From IMG/VR virus record IMGVR_UViG_3300036859_000658, positions 1-40,508 of that record: a stretch of DNA of 40,508 bases; one strand, 5' to 3'. Source of the stretch: a virus. A program made the translations under genes and the position numbers. This document shows positions 1 through 6,950 of this stretch, piece after piece (positions within the stretch are counted from its first letter, which is position 1; every line of letters begins with the position of its first letter). Below the pieces are notes generated by a model that saw only the letters and a list, made by a program, of their open reading frames with translations, was not told the DNA's origin and ran no database searches.

Positions 1-879
1 GCGCTTGTGCTGTATGGCCCAGCGGCGAAGTTGCCGGCCGTTGTAATGCCATAGAGCCTCATCCTTCACGTTTATAGCCGTGAGCAAATTCTGTGGCGTG
101 ATGCGCACGCGTAACACACCCTGAGCCTCCTGCGGGACCGCGGGACGGGGTAGCCACGCTACCAGCTTCACCATCAGATTCTTGCCGCGCTGGTAGACCG
201 CCGCCTCGGCGCGGACCGCTTCCCCGCGGGCGATCTGGCGGAACTGCTGGTATTGGCGATGGAGCTGGGGGTTGTTTTTAAGCCGCAGCTCGATGCGGCC
301 GGTGCCTACCGGCAGGCTCACGATGGGATGATCCTCCTCCATCCGGGCGTGCCAGACCGCCCCGGGAATCGGCAGGGGCGTGGGGTAGCGGTAGTTCGGC
401 AATGCACTGCGCGAAGTCCAGATGACCTCGTAGCGCACCGCGCGGTATTTGCGCTGGCAGGTTTGCTCGAGGGCCGCGACTGTGGTTGGCGGCAGGTGCG
501 GGAACTCAGTGCGCAACTCCGGATACAGATAGACACGCGGCATGGGCGGCATCTTCTCGTCGCTGTCTTTGCGCCGGACGTCGCGTGCATAGCATTCGGT
601 CATGATGCGGTTGGCTGCAGCGGTGGTCTGCCGCCACAGCAATTTCAACTGCGCGCGGAGTTCTTCCCATGTGCCCTCGAGCGGCGCCGCAACCGGGATG
701 GTGATGGCGCGCAGCAGGTAACGCTTATGCCAGCAGGTGCTGCAGAAATACTCGTCCTGGTGATGTTTCCAGCCGGCGGGTGTGCGCGGCTGATTCTTTG
801 GTGTCAGCTTGACGGCGCGTTCGGTATTGCATCCGGCACAAGTAATCACTGGTGGCGGGGTAACGGCGGTAGTGCCCAT
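1..879 (-). CDS. miniature type V-like (Cas12/TnpB-family) CRISPR effector, N-terminal 293 residues
   Basis: Seen: an open frame from an ATG at 879 runs off the left window edge. It continues in the same frame at 40281-39943 because bases 1-227 overlap 40282-40508, giving a 405-residue protein. An in-frame TGA lies two codons before this ATG, which fixes the start, and AGAGGA precedes it. Residues C14, C17, C46 and C49 form a CX2C-X28-CX2C zinc finger. Residues 60-160 are helical and basic. Residues 254-268 (VLRVRITPQNLLTAI) align with the RuvC-I strand of TnpB/Cas12 (GIDLGVKNLAT-like), but Arg or Thr stands where the catalytic Asp should be. Known: TnpB is about 400 residues and Cas12f about 400-550, so this is among the smallest. 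Inferred: an RNA-guided DNA-binding protein without RuvC cutting. The start overlaps the preceding Cys-rich ORF by 34 bp, which suggests translational coupling. A divergent TnpB-derived protein of another role is the main alternative. Confidence 0.72.
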   Translation of the reverse strand, partial: MGTTAVTPPPVITCAGCNTERAVKLTPKNQPRTPAGWKHHQDEYFCSTCWHKRYLLRAITIPVAAPLEGTWEELRAQLKLLWRQTTAAANRIMTECYARDVRRKDSDEKMPPMPRVYLYPELRTEFPHLPPTTVAALEQTCQRKYRAVRYEVIWTSRSALPNYRYPTPLPIPGAVWHARMEEDHPIVSLPVGTGRIELRLKNNPQLHRQYQQFRQIARGEAVRAEAAVYQRGKNLMVKLVAWLPRPAVPQEAQGVLRVRITPQNLLTAINVKDEALWHYNGRQLRRWAIQHKR

Positions 880-998
880 TTGTCATCCTCTTCCGCGTCG
901 AGATCACAGTCATGCAGGCAGTCGTCTGGATCGTCCCACCACGTATCCTCCAGATCGCAATAGCACGCTTGACCGCAGGTTGGACATTCATGCGCCAT
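846..998 (-). CDS. 50-residue Cys-rich acidic zinc-binding-like protein
   Basis: It starts MAHECPTCGQACYCDLED and continues with DDCLHDCDLDAEEDD. Six cysteines and two histidines lie in 32 residues, with a strongly acidic centre. The gene ends 34 bp inside the effector gene, so the two are probably translated together. Small phage proteins with this CPxCG...CxC...CxHxC spacing are common and uncharacterised. Its position directly before the effector makes it a candidate partner or regulator of that protein, but nothing in the sequence proves this. Confidence 0.65.
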   Translation of the reverse strand: MAHECPTCGQACYCDLEDTWWDDPDDCLHDCDLDAEEDDKWALPPLPRHQ

Positions 999-1003
999 GA
1001 TAC

Positions 1004-1054
1004 TCACTGGGTGCTGAATTTCTTGAGTGCGTCGCTATAGCGGAGTTGTGGCAT
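1004..1054 (-). CDS. 16-codon ORF with a strong ribosome site
   Basis: It encodes MPQLRYSDALKKFSTQ. GAAGGAG sits 6 nt before the ATG, one of the best ribosome sites in this operon, and the stop lies 5 nt before the next ATG. It may be a leader peptide that couples translation into the Cys-rich gene and the effector, or a small phage peptide. No family is recognised. Confidence 0.45.
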   Translation of the reverse strand: MPQLRYSDALKKFSTQ

Positions 1055-1057
1055 CAG

Positions 1058-1306
1058 TTACTCCTTCGGCAGCACCGCTATCGGCACCACCATCCCGGAC
1101 GGATCCGTGCCGATGCGGAAGAACCGCTGGTTGACGTCAGGCTCGTCCAGGAATTCGATTTCGATCATGTGTTTGGCGGGGAGACGATTCTTGTGGCCGC
1201 TCACTAGCGCCGGGATCACCCGGTCGAGCTCGCCCGCAGCGAAACTCGCGGGTTCGGCGAACACCAGCCGGCCGCCGGCGAAACCGCGGATCATCAGGTT
1301 CGTCAT
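1058..1306 (-). CDS. hypothetical protein, 82 residues
   Basis: I chose the ATG at 1306 because it overlaps the stop of the upstream gene as ATGA, the usual sign of coupling in this operon; an upstream GTG or ATG would run into that gene. The product begins MTNLMIRGFAGGRLVFAEP, is soluble and mixed alpha/beta in character, and carries no cysteines. I do not recognise a family. It belongs to the leftward operon that ends in the effector and CRISPR array. Confidence 0.6.
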   Translation of the reverse strand: MTNLMIRGFAGGRLVFAEPASFAAGELDRVIPALVSGHKNRLPAKHMIEIEFLDEPDVNQRFFRIGTDPSGMVVPIAVLPKE

Positions 1307-1494
1307 GGGATGTCCTGAGTCGCGCCGCAACGATTGCATGGTTGTAGTGCGTCGTTAGCAATTTTCCGTATCACACAGCCCTCAGGCACTGGCTGATGAA
1401 GCGCGCATTCGTCGCACAGGGCGAACGGTTCGCCGTCCTTAGATTGTTCCCAGTTGTAGAAGCGGTAGAGGCGAATGATCGGCACTATTTTCAT
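1303..1494 (-). CDS. small zinc-ribbon-like protein, 63 residues
   Basis: The C-terminal half holds CDEC and CNRC pairs about 30 residues apart, with a histidine between them, as in a small zinc ribbon. The frame is open up to 1644, but residues before the ATG at 1494 are arginine-rich and overlap the upstream gene, so the shorter start is preferred. The ribosome site for it (GGGG) is poor, leaving the start uncertain. Function unknown. Confidence 0.5.
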   Translation of the reverse strand: MKIVPIIRLYRFYNWEQSKDGEPFALCDECALHQPVPEGCVIRKIANDALQPCNRCGATQDIP

Positions 1495-1624
1495 CCCCGT
1501 TCGATCCCTACCGGGTGCGGCCCCGTCCTGGGCACGGCCCGCTCCACTACATCGGCCAGATGCAGTGTGCTCCGTAAGGGCCGTGCTCAGACGATTTGCT
1601 CTGGCTATTCTCCGCGCCCTCCTT

Positions 1625-1927
1625 TCATAAACTGGTTTCATCAATCTTCTCCCTTTTCACGAGGTGCCGCGCATACCTTTCCAGCAATTCCCGCGCTTCG
1701 GCTTCGGTGGGCATGCTGCCTTTACATTCCCCACGTAGCCACATCGACCAACCCGAATCGCTCCGGCGCCCCCTTGTCACCGCGCCGAGATAGCGATACC
1801 CGTAGTACAAATTGCCGTATTGATTCCATGTGAGTCCGGATGGCTCAGTGATCCTTCGCCTCGTCGGTACAGGCCACGCATTCGGATGGTCAGCCATCAG
1901 GCGGTTCACTAAATCAAGCCAATCCAT
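1625..1927 (-). CDS. hypothetical protein, 100 residues
   Basis: The start ATG at 1927 follows GGAAG and lies next to the stop of the upstream gene (1930); an earlier in-frame ATG at 1972 would overlap that gene. The product begins MDWLDLVNRLMADHPNAW, is rich in Tyr and Trp in the middle (NQYGNLYYGYRYLG) and ends in a charged helix. I do not recognise the family. It is an operon member between two zinc-binding proteins. Confidence 0.6.
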   Translation of the reverse strand: MDWLDLVNRLMADHPNAWPVPTRRRITEPSGLTWNQYGNLYYGYRYLGAVTRGRRSDSGWSMWLRGECKGSMPTEAEARELLERYARHLVKREKIDETSL

Positions 1928-1929
1928 TT

Positions 1930-2256
1930 TTATTCTTCCGCTTCGGGATGCAATCTCATATCGTGCTCCCAAACGGGCTGCGAGTCCAACTCTGAGTAAG
2001 CCGCACGTCCGTCTATATAGTTCTTTGGCCCATCCGGTTTGCAGAAGAACTTCAATTGCTCCGTCACGTGTTCCTTATGCTTGCGGAAGCATCGATCGCA
2101 GACAATAGCCGTCGCCCCTTCCAAAGCCAGTCCACATTGCACACAGCCCCAACCCTGACCATAGGGTGACCGTTTTGGGAGCATCAAAATATTCCGAACG
2201 GTGGAGTCTTGCCGCTCGCAAATGCAACAGGGGCCGTAATCGACTTCATGGCTCAT
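1930..2256 (-). CDS. zinc-finger-like phage protein, 108 residues
   Basis: Three cysteine pairs (CCIC near residue 10, CVQC near 38, CDRC near 53), with nearby histidines, suggest two bound zinc ions in a treble-clef or ring-like fold. The start could also be the ATG 6 nt upstream. It lies immediately downstream of the HTH regulator in the same direction. No catalytic motif is visible and the role is unknown. Confidence 0.6.
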   Translation of the reverse strand: MSHEVDYGPCCICERQDSTVRNILMLPKRSPYGQGWGCVQCGLALEGATAIVCDRCFRKHKEHVTEQLKFFCKPDGPKNYIDGRAAYSELDSQPVWEHDMRLHPEAEE

Positions 2257-2271
2257 CAGCATGATCCGTTT

Positions 2272-2826
2272 TTACCGCAACTCTTCCAATACTGCCTTGC
2301 AGATCCGCCAACGGCCGCCGCGCCGGCCGGCACCCACGTCCCTGGCCTTCAGTTCGCCGGTCTCGATCATGTGGACTAGTATTGCCCTCGGAAGCCCGCT
2401 GTAGTCCACTGCCTCGTTCAGCGTGAGCCATAGACTGAGACCTGTCTCAGAGGTGAGAGTAAAATAGCGGGACGTCTCAGTCAGCGCCTCACGAGCCTTT
2501 ACTGCGGCTGCCAAGGCATCGAGTATCTGATCTGCTGAGGAGGGCCGTACCGATAGAGTTTGACTGGGGGGATTGTTCGCTGTCACGGAGAACGGCGAGA
2601 GCCCCGGGATGACGAAGGTTTCCGTCGTCAGGTTGCGATCCTTTGCGATCCGTTCCACATCGTCAGGATGGCATACCACGATCGGCGTGCCTCCCGTGGG
2701 ACGCTTCCACTTCCTGACTTGGATCTTCTTCTCCTGTGCCCAGCGCTCTATCTGCTTGGTATGGACGCCTATAGTCCTGGCTGCGTCTTGCTTCGTAATC
2801 CACGTAGAATAATCGACTTGCGCCAC
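2272..2826 (-). CDS. two-domain HTH (MerR/excisionase-like) DNA-binding regulator
   Basis: The 184-residue product starts at a GTG with GAGAGG 8 nt upstream. Residues about 8-60 (WITKQDAARTIGVHTKQIERW) form a winged-helix MerR-like HTH. Residues about 130-184 (LTLNEAVDYSGLPRAILVHMI, then GELKARDVG and RRGGRWRI) match the excisionase/MerR pattern a second time, with a Ser/Pro-rich linker between. Such proteins direct excision or repress early genes. It is divergent from the integrase across a short intergenic region with AGAC/GTCT repeats, and it heads the leftward operon leading to the effector. It could therefore be the excisionase, the operon repressor, or both. Confidence 0.75.
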   Translation of the reverse strand: MAQVDYSTWITKQDAARTIGVHTKQIERWAQEKKIQVRKWKRPTGGTPIVVCHPDDVERIAKDRNLTTETFVIPGLSPFSVTANNPPSQTLSVRPSSADQILDALAAAVKAREALTETSRYFTLTSETGLSLWLTLNEAVDYSGLPRAILVHMIETGELKARDVGAGRRGGRWRICKAVLEELR

Positions 2827-2828
2827 CT

Positions 2829-2866
2829 TTTAGACCTCTCAGACAAGTCTAATTGATGTCTCAGTG
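2829..2866. promoter_or_regulatory. putative operator upstream of the HTH regulator
   Basis: Between the regulator and integrase genes the motif AGAC/GTCT recurs: AGACCTCTCAGACAAGTCT with a symmetric AGACAAGTCT at 2841-2850, then ATGTCTCAG. A 7-bp-arm palindrome, CTGAGACCTGTCTCAG, lies inside the regulator gene at 2435-2450. The pattern fits autoregulation by the adjacent HTH protein. No good -35/-10 pair was identified for the leftward promoter. Confidence 0.45.
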
Positions 2867-3107
2867 TTGACGCTATTTATATCGGTACTGCTCATTTTCC
2901 GCCTTGATTTGTGGCGAGCTAGTGACAGAACTTTGCCACATTGTAGGCAAGTTTCCGGCCCCCCTTTGTGTGTGCGATTTGTGTGCGATAAAACCCCGCC
3001 CCGCCGCCGCCCGCCGCGCGCGTGGAGCGAATAAATTTTCACTCAACTTCCGACTTTTTGAGCGCAACATTACTAACGAGTCAGACGGCAGCAATATACT
3101 CAAGTTC

Positions 3108-3767
3108 ATGGGGAAAACGCAGAAAAAAATGCCGCGAGCGCAACATAATATCTATTCTGTTGCTCTCCGAAAAACCTCAAAAAAGCCAATAAAACGGCGT
3201 GTGCGCAACCTCCCGCCCTACCTCACAGTGCCCGAAAAAGACCGGTTTTTCCGCGTCTGCACCGATGTCCGCGATCGGGCGATCTTCAAGCTGCTGTACT
3301 TTTGCGGCCTGCGGGCCAGCGAGATCGGCAAACTGCAGATGTCCGATTACCGGCAGGGATCTTCCCTCAACCTAGACCGGTTGATGATCCGCCGGCTGAA
3401 AGGATCGGTCTCCGGAGAGACAGCCCTGGTTCCCGCGGCTGCTCAGGCCCTCAGAGCCTGGGTCAGAAAACGTGGCATTCAACCAGGCTGCTTGTTTCCC
3501 TCACGGCAGAAAGGGCCGATCTCCCGATCGCGCATTTTCCGGCTGATGCAACGTTACTGCAAACTCGCCAACATTCCGCCCGAGAAAGCTCACCCCCACA
3601 CCTGGAAGCATACGACCTGCGTGCATCTGCTGGTCGATAAGAAAGAAGGGTTGCTCGATATTCAAAAACATGTCGGTCACGCGTCCGTTGCAAGCACCAT
3701 GAAATATTTGTCGCTTACAAGCGAATTCGACGAATCGAGGATCCGCCGATTGAGTGAATGGAAATAA
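3108..3767 (+). CDS. tyrosine integrase, catalytic-domain-only
   Basis: Using the ATG at 3108 (219 residues; the frame is open further upstream but of unlikely composition), the tyrosine-recombinase residues are Arg69 in CGLRASEI, Lys98 in RRLKGS, His164 and Lys167 in HPHTWKHTT, His191 in VGHAS and Tyr200 in STMKYL. The second catalytic Arg of the usual HxLRH box is a Lys, a variant found in some phage integrases. The N-terminal part is short (about 45 residues) and shows no full SAM-like core-binding domain, so this resembles small invertase-type enzymes. Role: site-specific integration of the phage genome. No attP core was identified. Confidence 0.88.
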   Translation: MGKTQKKMPRAQHNIYSVALRKTSKKPIKRRVRNLPPYLTVPEKDRFFRVCTDVRDRAIFKLLYFCGLRASEIGKLQMSDYRQGSSLNLDRLMIRRLKGSVSGETALVPAAAQALRAWVRKRGIQPGCLFPSRQKGPISRSRIFRLMQRYCKLANIPPEKAHPHTWKHTTCVHLLVDKKEGLLDIQKHVGHASVASTMKYLSLTSEFDESRIRRLSEWK

Positions 3768-3793
3768 AACTGACAATTCTAAACATCGAACTC

Positions 3794-3821
3794 TTGACAT
3801 GTTTTGGTGTGTTTTTATATT
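3794..3821 (+). promoter_or_regulatory. near-consensus sigma-70 promoter
   Basis: TTGACA (3794-3799) is followed after 16 bp by TATATT (3816-3821). The predicted transcript start, about 7 nt downstream, falls within a few bases of an in-frame GTG at 3832, so a leaderless mRNA is possible. The promoter lies 27 bp after the integrase stop and reads rightwards. Confidence 0.7.
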
Positions 3822-3831
3822 CTGCACCCCT

Positions 3832-4398
3832 GTGAGCATCCAAGCAGTTTGCAGTCTGGAAAGCCTCAGCCCTCTTTCTTTCTCTAAACATTACGTCGTT
3901 CCCAAACTCCAGAAAGAAAGCCCCGCTGATTACGAGACACGTACCTGGAAGGAGAGAATGCACGTTGACGATAACGGCTTCATCTTCATCCCTCCAATGG
4001 CCTTCAAACTTTGTGTCGCGGACGCTGCGCGTTACTTGGGAACCAAGATCCCAGGCAGGCGCAATGCGACCTACACCAAACACTTTGAATCGGGAGTGTT
4101 GGTGCTCGATGCATTACCACTCGGCATCAAAAAAGAGGACGTCAAGGGCGAATGGCTGTTCGTACCAAGTGATGGTAAGCGGGGTGGCGGATCGAGGGTC
4201 GACAAATGCTTTCCGTTGATTCCGAAATGGTCTGGTGAAGTGACCTTCCATATCCTGGATCAGACGATTACCAAAGATATCTTTGAATTGACATTGAGGG
4301 AATCCGGCAACTTCATCGGTATCGGTCGATTCCGACCGCGGAACAATGGATTTTATGGACGATTCCTTCTTAAGAAATTGGATTGGATTGTTTCATAA
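3832..4398 (+). CDS. conserved-looking phage protein of unknown function
   Basis: The frame is open from 3754, but the promoter at 3794-3821 makes the GTG at 3832 the likely first start (188 residues). A second candidate is the ATG at 3958, with a strong AAGGAGAG site. The sequence SLSPLSFSKHYVVPK, then ETRTWKERMH and DDNGFIFIPPMAFK, and the C-terminal GIGRFRPRNNGFYGRF resemble a widespread phage protein group, recalled from memory, with a Gly-Arg-rich end. I do not know its function. It is not a recognisable Cas protein, although the terminal GxGRFRP loop looks nucleic-acid-binding. Confidence 0.7.
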   Translation: MSIQAVCSLESLSPLSFSKHYVVPKLQKESPADYETRTWKERMHVDDNGFIFIPPMAFKLCVADAARYLGTKIPGRRNATYTKHFESGVLVLDALPLGIKKEDVKGEWLFVPSDGKRGGGSRVDKCFPLIPKWSGEVTFHILDQTITKDIFELTLRESGNFIGIGRFRPRNNGFYGRFLLKKLDWIVS

Positions 4399-4399
4399 A

Positions 4400-5240
4400 A
4401 AAGCTCGACAGGGCCCGGTCTGGTGGGGCAGGGAATGGCAGGTTGAGGTAAGACAATGTCCGGCCGGGCAAGGTAAGGCAAGGATTATTTGTTCGATCGA
4501 TCTCGGGTCAGGCTGGGCTTGGTAGGGCAGGGCTCGGCTGGGTCGGGTTGGGCGTGGCTTCGTCTGGTTGGGCTAGTCGTCGCACGGTTCGGCATGGCAG
4601 GGCGAGGCATGGCAAGGAATTTTGATTTTCACGGTGCGGTCTAGTATGGCAGTGCGCGGCAGGACTACGTGGGGCAACGTCAGGTTCGGCTGGGTATGGC
4701 AAGGATCTTGATTTTCTACGGTGCGGTGCGGCTCGGCAGCGCATAGCATGTTGGGGCTGGGTCAGGCACGGCCCGGTCAGGTTGGATGAGGCGAGGAAAA
4801 GATTTTGGTCCGGCTGGGTTCGGCATGTTGCGGCCAGATTTGGTCAGACCAGGCAGGACTAGGTTCGGTGAGGCAAGGGAATTGATTCCTAGGCTCGGCC
4901 CGGTTTGGCATGGCCAGGTAGAGCACGGCTGGGCAACGCCGGGTGCGGCAGGATAAGGCAAGGATTATTTTTGATTTTCATGACTCGGCAAGGCGGCGCG
5001 GGGTTGGGTTCGGCAGCGCCGGGTAGGGTCGGGTTAGGTAAGGCGAGGCGAGGGCATTTTTCAGGGCGTGGTCCGGCTCGATCGGGTTGGGCAGCGCTGG
5101 GCATGGTCCGGCTTGTCAAGATCGGGCAAGGTTTGGTAAGGCAAGGGTTTTAATTTAGGGCTTGGTGGGGCTCGGTGCAGTTCGGCGTGACTGGGCGGGG
5201 CTTGGTATCGCAAGGTAAGGCAAGGAATTCTCTACGAGGT
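4400..5240. repeat. degenerate tandem array, about nine units of about 90 bp in a GGYNN pentamer rhythm
   Basis: The plus strand is written largely as GGYNN pentamers (GGCAA, GGCTG, GGTCG, GGCAT) for over 800 bp. Each unit closes with GGCAAGGAWT or a close variant plus a short T-rich stretch such as TTTTGATTTT. Unit ends are near 4478, 4612, 4700, 4790, 4874, 4958, 5047, 5140 and 5221, mostly 82-93 bp apart. GG every 5 bp makes two-tier G-quadruplex or helically phased structures possible. Open frames across it on either strand are low-complexity artefacts. It separates the integrase region from the early genes. A replication or partition site, a structured RNA or a packaging signal are all possible; none is shown. 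Confidence 0.85.
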
Positions 5241-5248
5241 TCCTTCCT

Positions 5249-5806
5249 ATGATTGGTGCAGTATCCCGCTTTCCAGAATGGAAAGCTCTTTATGATGCAA
5301 TTCTGCCGCTAATTCAAGGCGGCCAAACAGCTTTTGGTTACGAGGAACTCGACGCATTATCCGGGCTCGATATCCGTAGTGATCGAGGCCGCGGCCAGTT
5401 CTACCGCTTCCGCCGCGAGCTGCTCAAGGTTCATCAGCTCTGGATGGAAAACATTCCGGGATCCGGCTACATCATTATTGATGCCAAGGATCAGCCGCAT
5501 GCTGCGTTTAAACGGGTCAGATCGGCGCGTCGCAAAGTCAACATGGCGCGCGCCATCAATAGCAATGTCCGGATCGAGGACCTCACACCGGAACAACGTC
5601 TCCTCCAGGCCGCTACCTCCGCGGTCCTGCATGAGCTGTCCAAGACCTTCCACTCCGTTGGCCATAAGTTCCACCTGGCAAGCAAAGAAGCCCTGAAGCT
5701 TCCAGTCGATTTGCCGAAACTCATAGAGTCAATCGCCAACAATAAGGAGCCAGAGAAACCCGCAAGGAAAGATGCCATCATAGTCCGCAAGGAGGGGCCA
5801 ACGTGA
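5249..5806 (+). CDS. hypothetical protein, 185 residues
   Basis: The ATG has GAGG about 11 nt upstream and is the first start after the repeat block. Residues 1-70 look like a winged-helix-type domain (ALYDAILPLIQGGQTAFGY, then ELDALSGLDI and QFYRFRREL). The middle (KRVRSARRKVNMARAIN) is basic and the C-terminus is charged. It could bind DNA or have a role in replication or regulation. No named family is recognised. Its stop overlaps the next start by 4 bp. Confidence 0.7.
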   Translation: MIGAVSRFPEWKALYDAILPLIQGGQTAFGYEELDALSGLDIRSDRGRGQFYRFRRELLKVHQLWMENIPGSGYIIIDAKDQPHAAFKRVRSARRKVNMARAINSNVRIEDLTPEQRLLQAATSAVLHELSKTFHSVGHKFHLASKEALKLPVDLPKLIESIANNKEPEKPARKDAIIVRKEGPT

Positions 5807-6066
5807 GCCCGGAGAAGCACCAGGACACTGGCAGCATGCTGGATGAAGCCATATACAGGTTCCGCCAGGATGAGCAGTTGTTCCCCTCTCATATCGTGCT
5901 GATCCGGGTCCACTTAAGGAATTGGATCGATGCGCCGGCCCTGGACCGGAGCATCGAACGGACGATGCTGGATGCATTGCGGAGGGACGTGCGGAGGATC
6001 GAGGATAAGGAAGGGATTTCTCTGTGGTTGTCGCGGGCCGAGGAGTTTGGTCTCGACCCGCTCTGA
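5803..6066 (+). CDS. hypothetical helical protein, 87 residues
   Basis: The GTG start overlaps the preceding stop as GTGA, so the two genes are coupled. The product is charged and helical (SIERTMLDALRRDVRRIEDK) with no recognisable domain. It converges on the leftward gene ending at 6070. Confidence 0.6.
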   Translation: MSPEKHQDTGSMLDEAIYRFRQDEQLFPSHIVLIRVHLRNWIDAPALDRSIERTMLDALRRDVRRIEDKEGISLWLSRAEEFGLDPL

Positions 6067-6069
6067 AGC

Positions 6070-6288
6070 TTATTTCTGGAAACGTACACTCGCCATATCC
6101 GCGGTATCTTCCACGTTCATGACCGTGAGAACCTCGGCCGCGGCGTCCGGCGGATCCTCCCGCGCCAGAATCCCCTCCGCGATCTCTAGTGCCTCCTGCG
6201 CGCCATCTGCCTCTATGGCCTCTCCACCCTCGTACAGGCCGGTCTTGATGCCTCCGGCCCATGCCACTACTGCCTTATAAATTGCCAT
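6070..6288 (-). CDS. hypothetical small phage protein, 72 residues
   Basis: It starts MAIYKAVVAWAGGIKTGLY, has an acidic centre, and its start overlaps the end of the HNH-like gene. It looks like the small alpha/beta proteins common in phage accessory regions. Function unknown. Confidence 0.6.
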   Translation of the reverse strand: MAIYKAVVAWAGGIKTGLYEGGEAIEADGAQEALEIAEGILAREDPPDAAAEVLTVMNVEDTADMASVRFQK

Positions 6289-6673
6289 CTTCCCCCCTCT
6301 TAGCCTTGAACCAGAGCCGATTTAGCCGTTGTACCAAATCCGCGAACGGGACATTACGACAGACTTCGAAATCCACTTTTCCGTCCCGATGGTAGGCGCC
6401 AGGCCCCAGCCTATGGCAGTCGCTGCATAAAGGAACGCAACTGTAGTCTGAAGGCTTTTGCGACATGCCCCCATCGGAGCCCGTGTGTGCCGCCTCTCCC
6501 GCCGGCTCCAGGCCACAACCAGCGCACGGAAGGGTGCGGATCCAGGCCCGATACTTCCAATCCCGTGCCGGAGGCTTGCCGAGTGCCGAGTAGGCCTTCT
6601 TTGGGGCTTTGCGTGGGAGATCCACAGCGTGGACCTCCTTCATCAGCCAGCGCTTGAGTTGATGATTATTCAC
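6275..6673 (-). CDS. HNH-like (DUF968-type) nuclease or recombination protein
   Basis: The 132-residue product holds LPCAGCG near residue 50, EAAHTG near 60 and VPLCSDCHRLGPGAYHR near 80-96. This is the C-x2-C, H, C-x2-CH arrangement of phage HNH proteins that lack a canonical His-Asn-His core. Related phage proteins act in recombination or DNA processing. The terminal segment is basic. It is the middle gene of a leftward cluster (7184 to 6070) facing the 7221-7299 operator. Confidence 0.7.
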   Translation of the reverse strand: MNNHQLKRWLMKEVHAVDLPRKAPKKAYSALGKPPARDWKYRAWIRTLPCAGCGLEPAGEAAHTGSDGGMSQKPSDYSCVPLCSDCHRLGPGAYHRDGKVDFEVCRNVPFADLVQRLNRLWFKAKRGEDGNL

Positions 6674-6947
6674 TTTTGACCCTGGCGTCGAAGCCCTGGC
6701 CTTCTGTCGGATCCAGCCAGACGTCCCACCGGTTGCCGGGACGCAGCGATCGCTTGCAGATGAAGAAGCTTTGCCCAGGCTGGATATCCATTACCGAAAT
6801 CGTGTCCGCGACCGTTGGCGGCACGAACATCACCCGGCCGTCCATGAGGCTGTACATCACGCTGCCGTTTGACACCTGCTTGCCCGTGCGGTACTTGATT
6901 GCTACCTGCTGGGGAACGTTCAATGGGAACCTCACCGCTTTGGCCAT
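6666..6947 (-). CDS. hypothetical phage protein, 93 residues
   Basis: A predicted beta-rich protein (PQQVAIKYRTGKQV, VMFVPPTVADTISVM, PGQSFFICKRS). The end overlaps the HNH-like gene by 8 bp. No catalytic residues are recognised. It belongs to the leftward cluster controlled from the palindromic operator region. Confidence 0.6.
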   Translation of the reverse strand: MAKAVRFPLNVPQQVAIKYRTGKQVSNGSVMYSLMDGRVMFVPPTVADTISVMDIQPGQSFFICKRSLRPGNRWDVWLDPTEGQGFDARVKSE

Positions 6948-6950
6948 CTG

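Noticed and set aside
253-963. 236-codon plus-strand ORF antisense to the effector
   Set aside because: Its composition is that of an antisense frame to the strongly supported minus-strand effector gene, with no ribosome site or family.
3832-4398. Gly-Arg-rich C-terminus as a RAMP-type Cas protein
   Set aside because: Only a loose resemblance of the GxGRFRP loop; no RRM motif or catalytic His is visible and it is far from the array.
4508-5153. Several ORFs of 76-82 codons in the pentamer repeat block
   Set aside because: They are low-complexity translations of the GGYNN repeats (Pro/Ala/Leu or Gly/Arg strings) and have no starts with ribosome sites.
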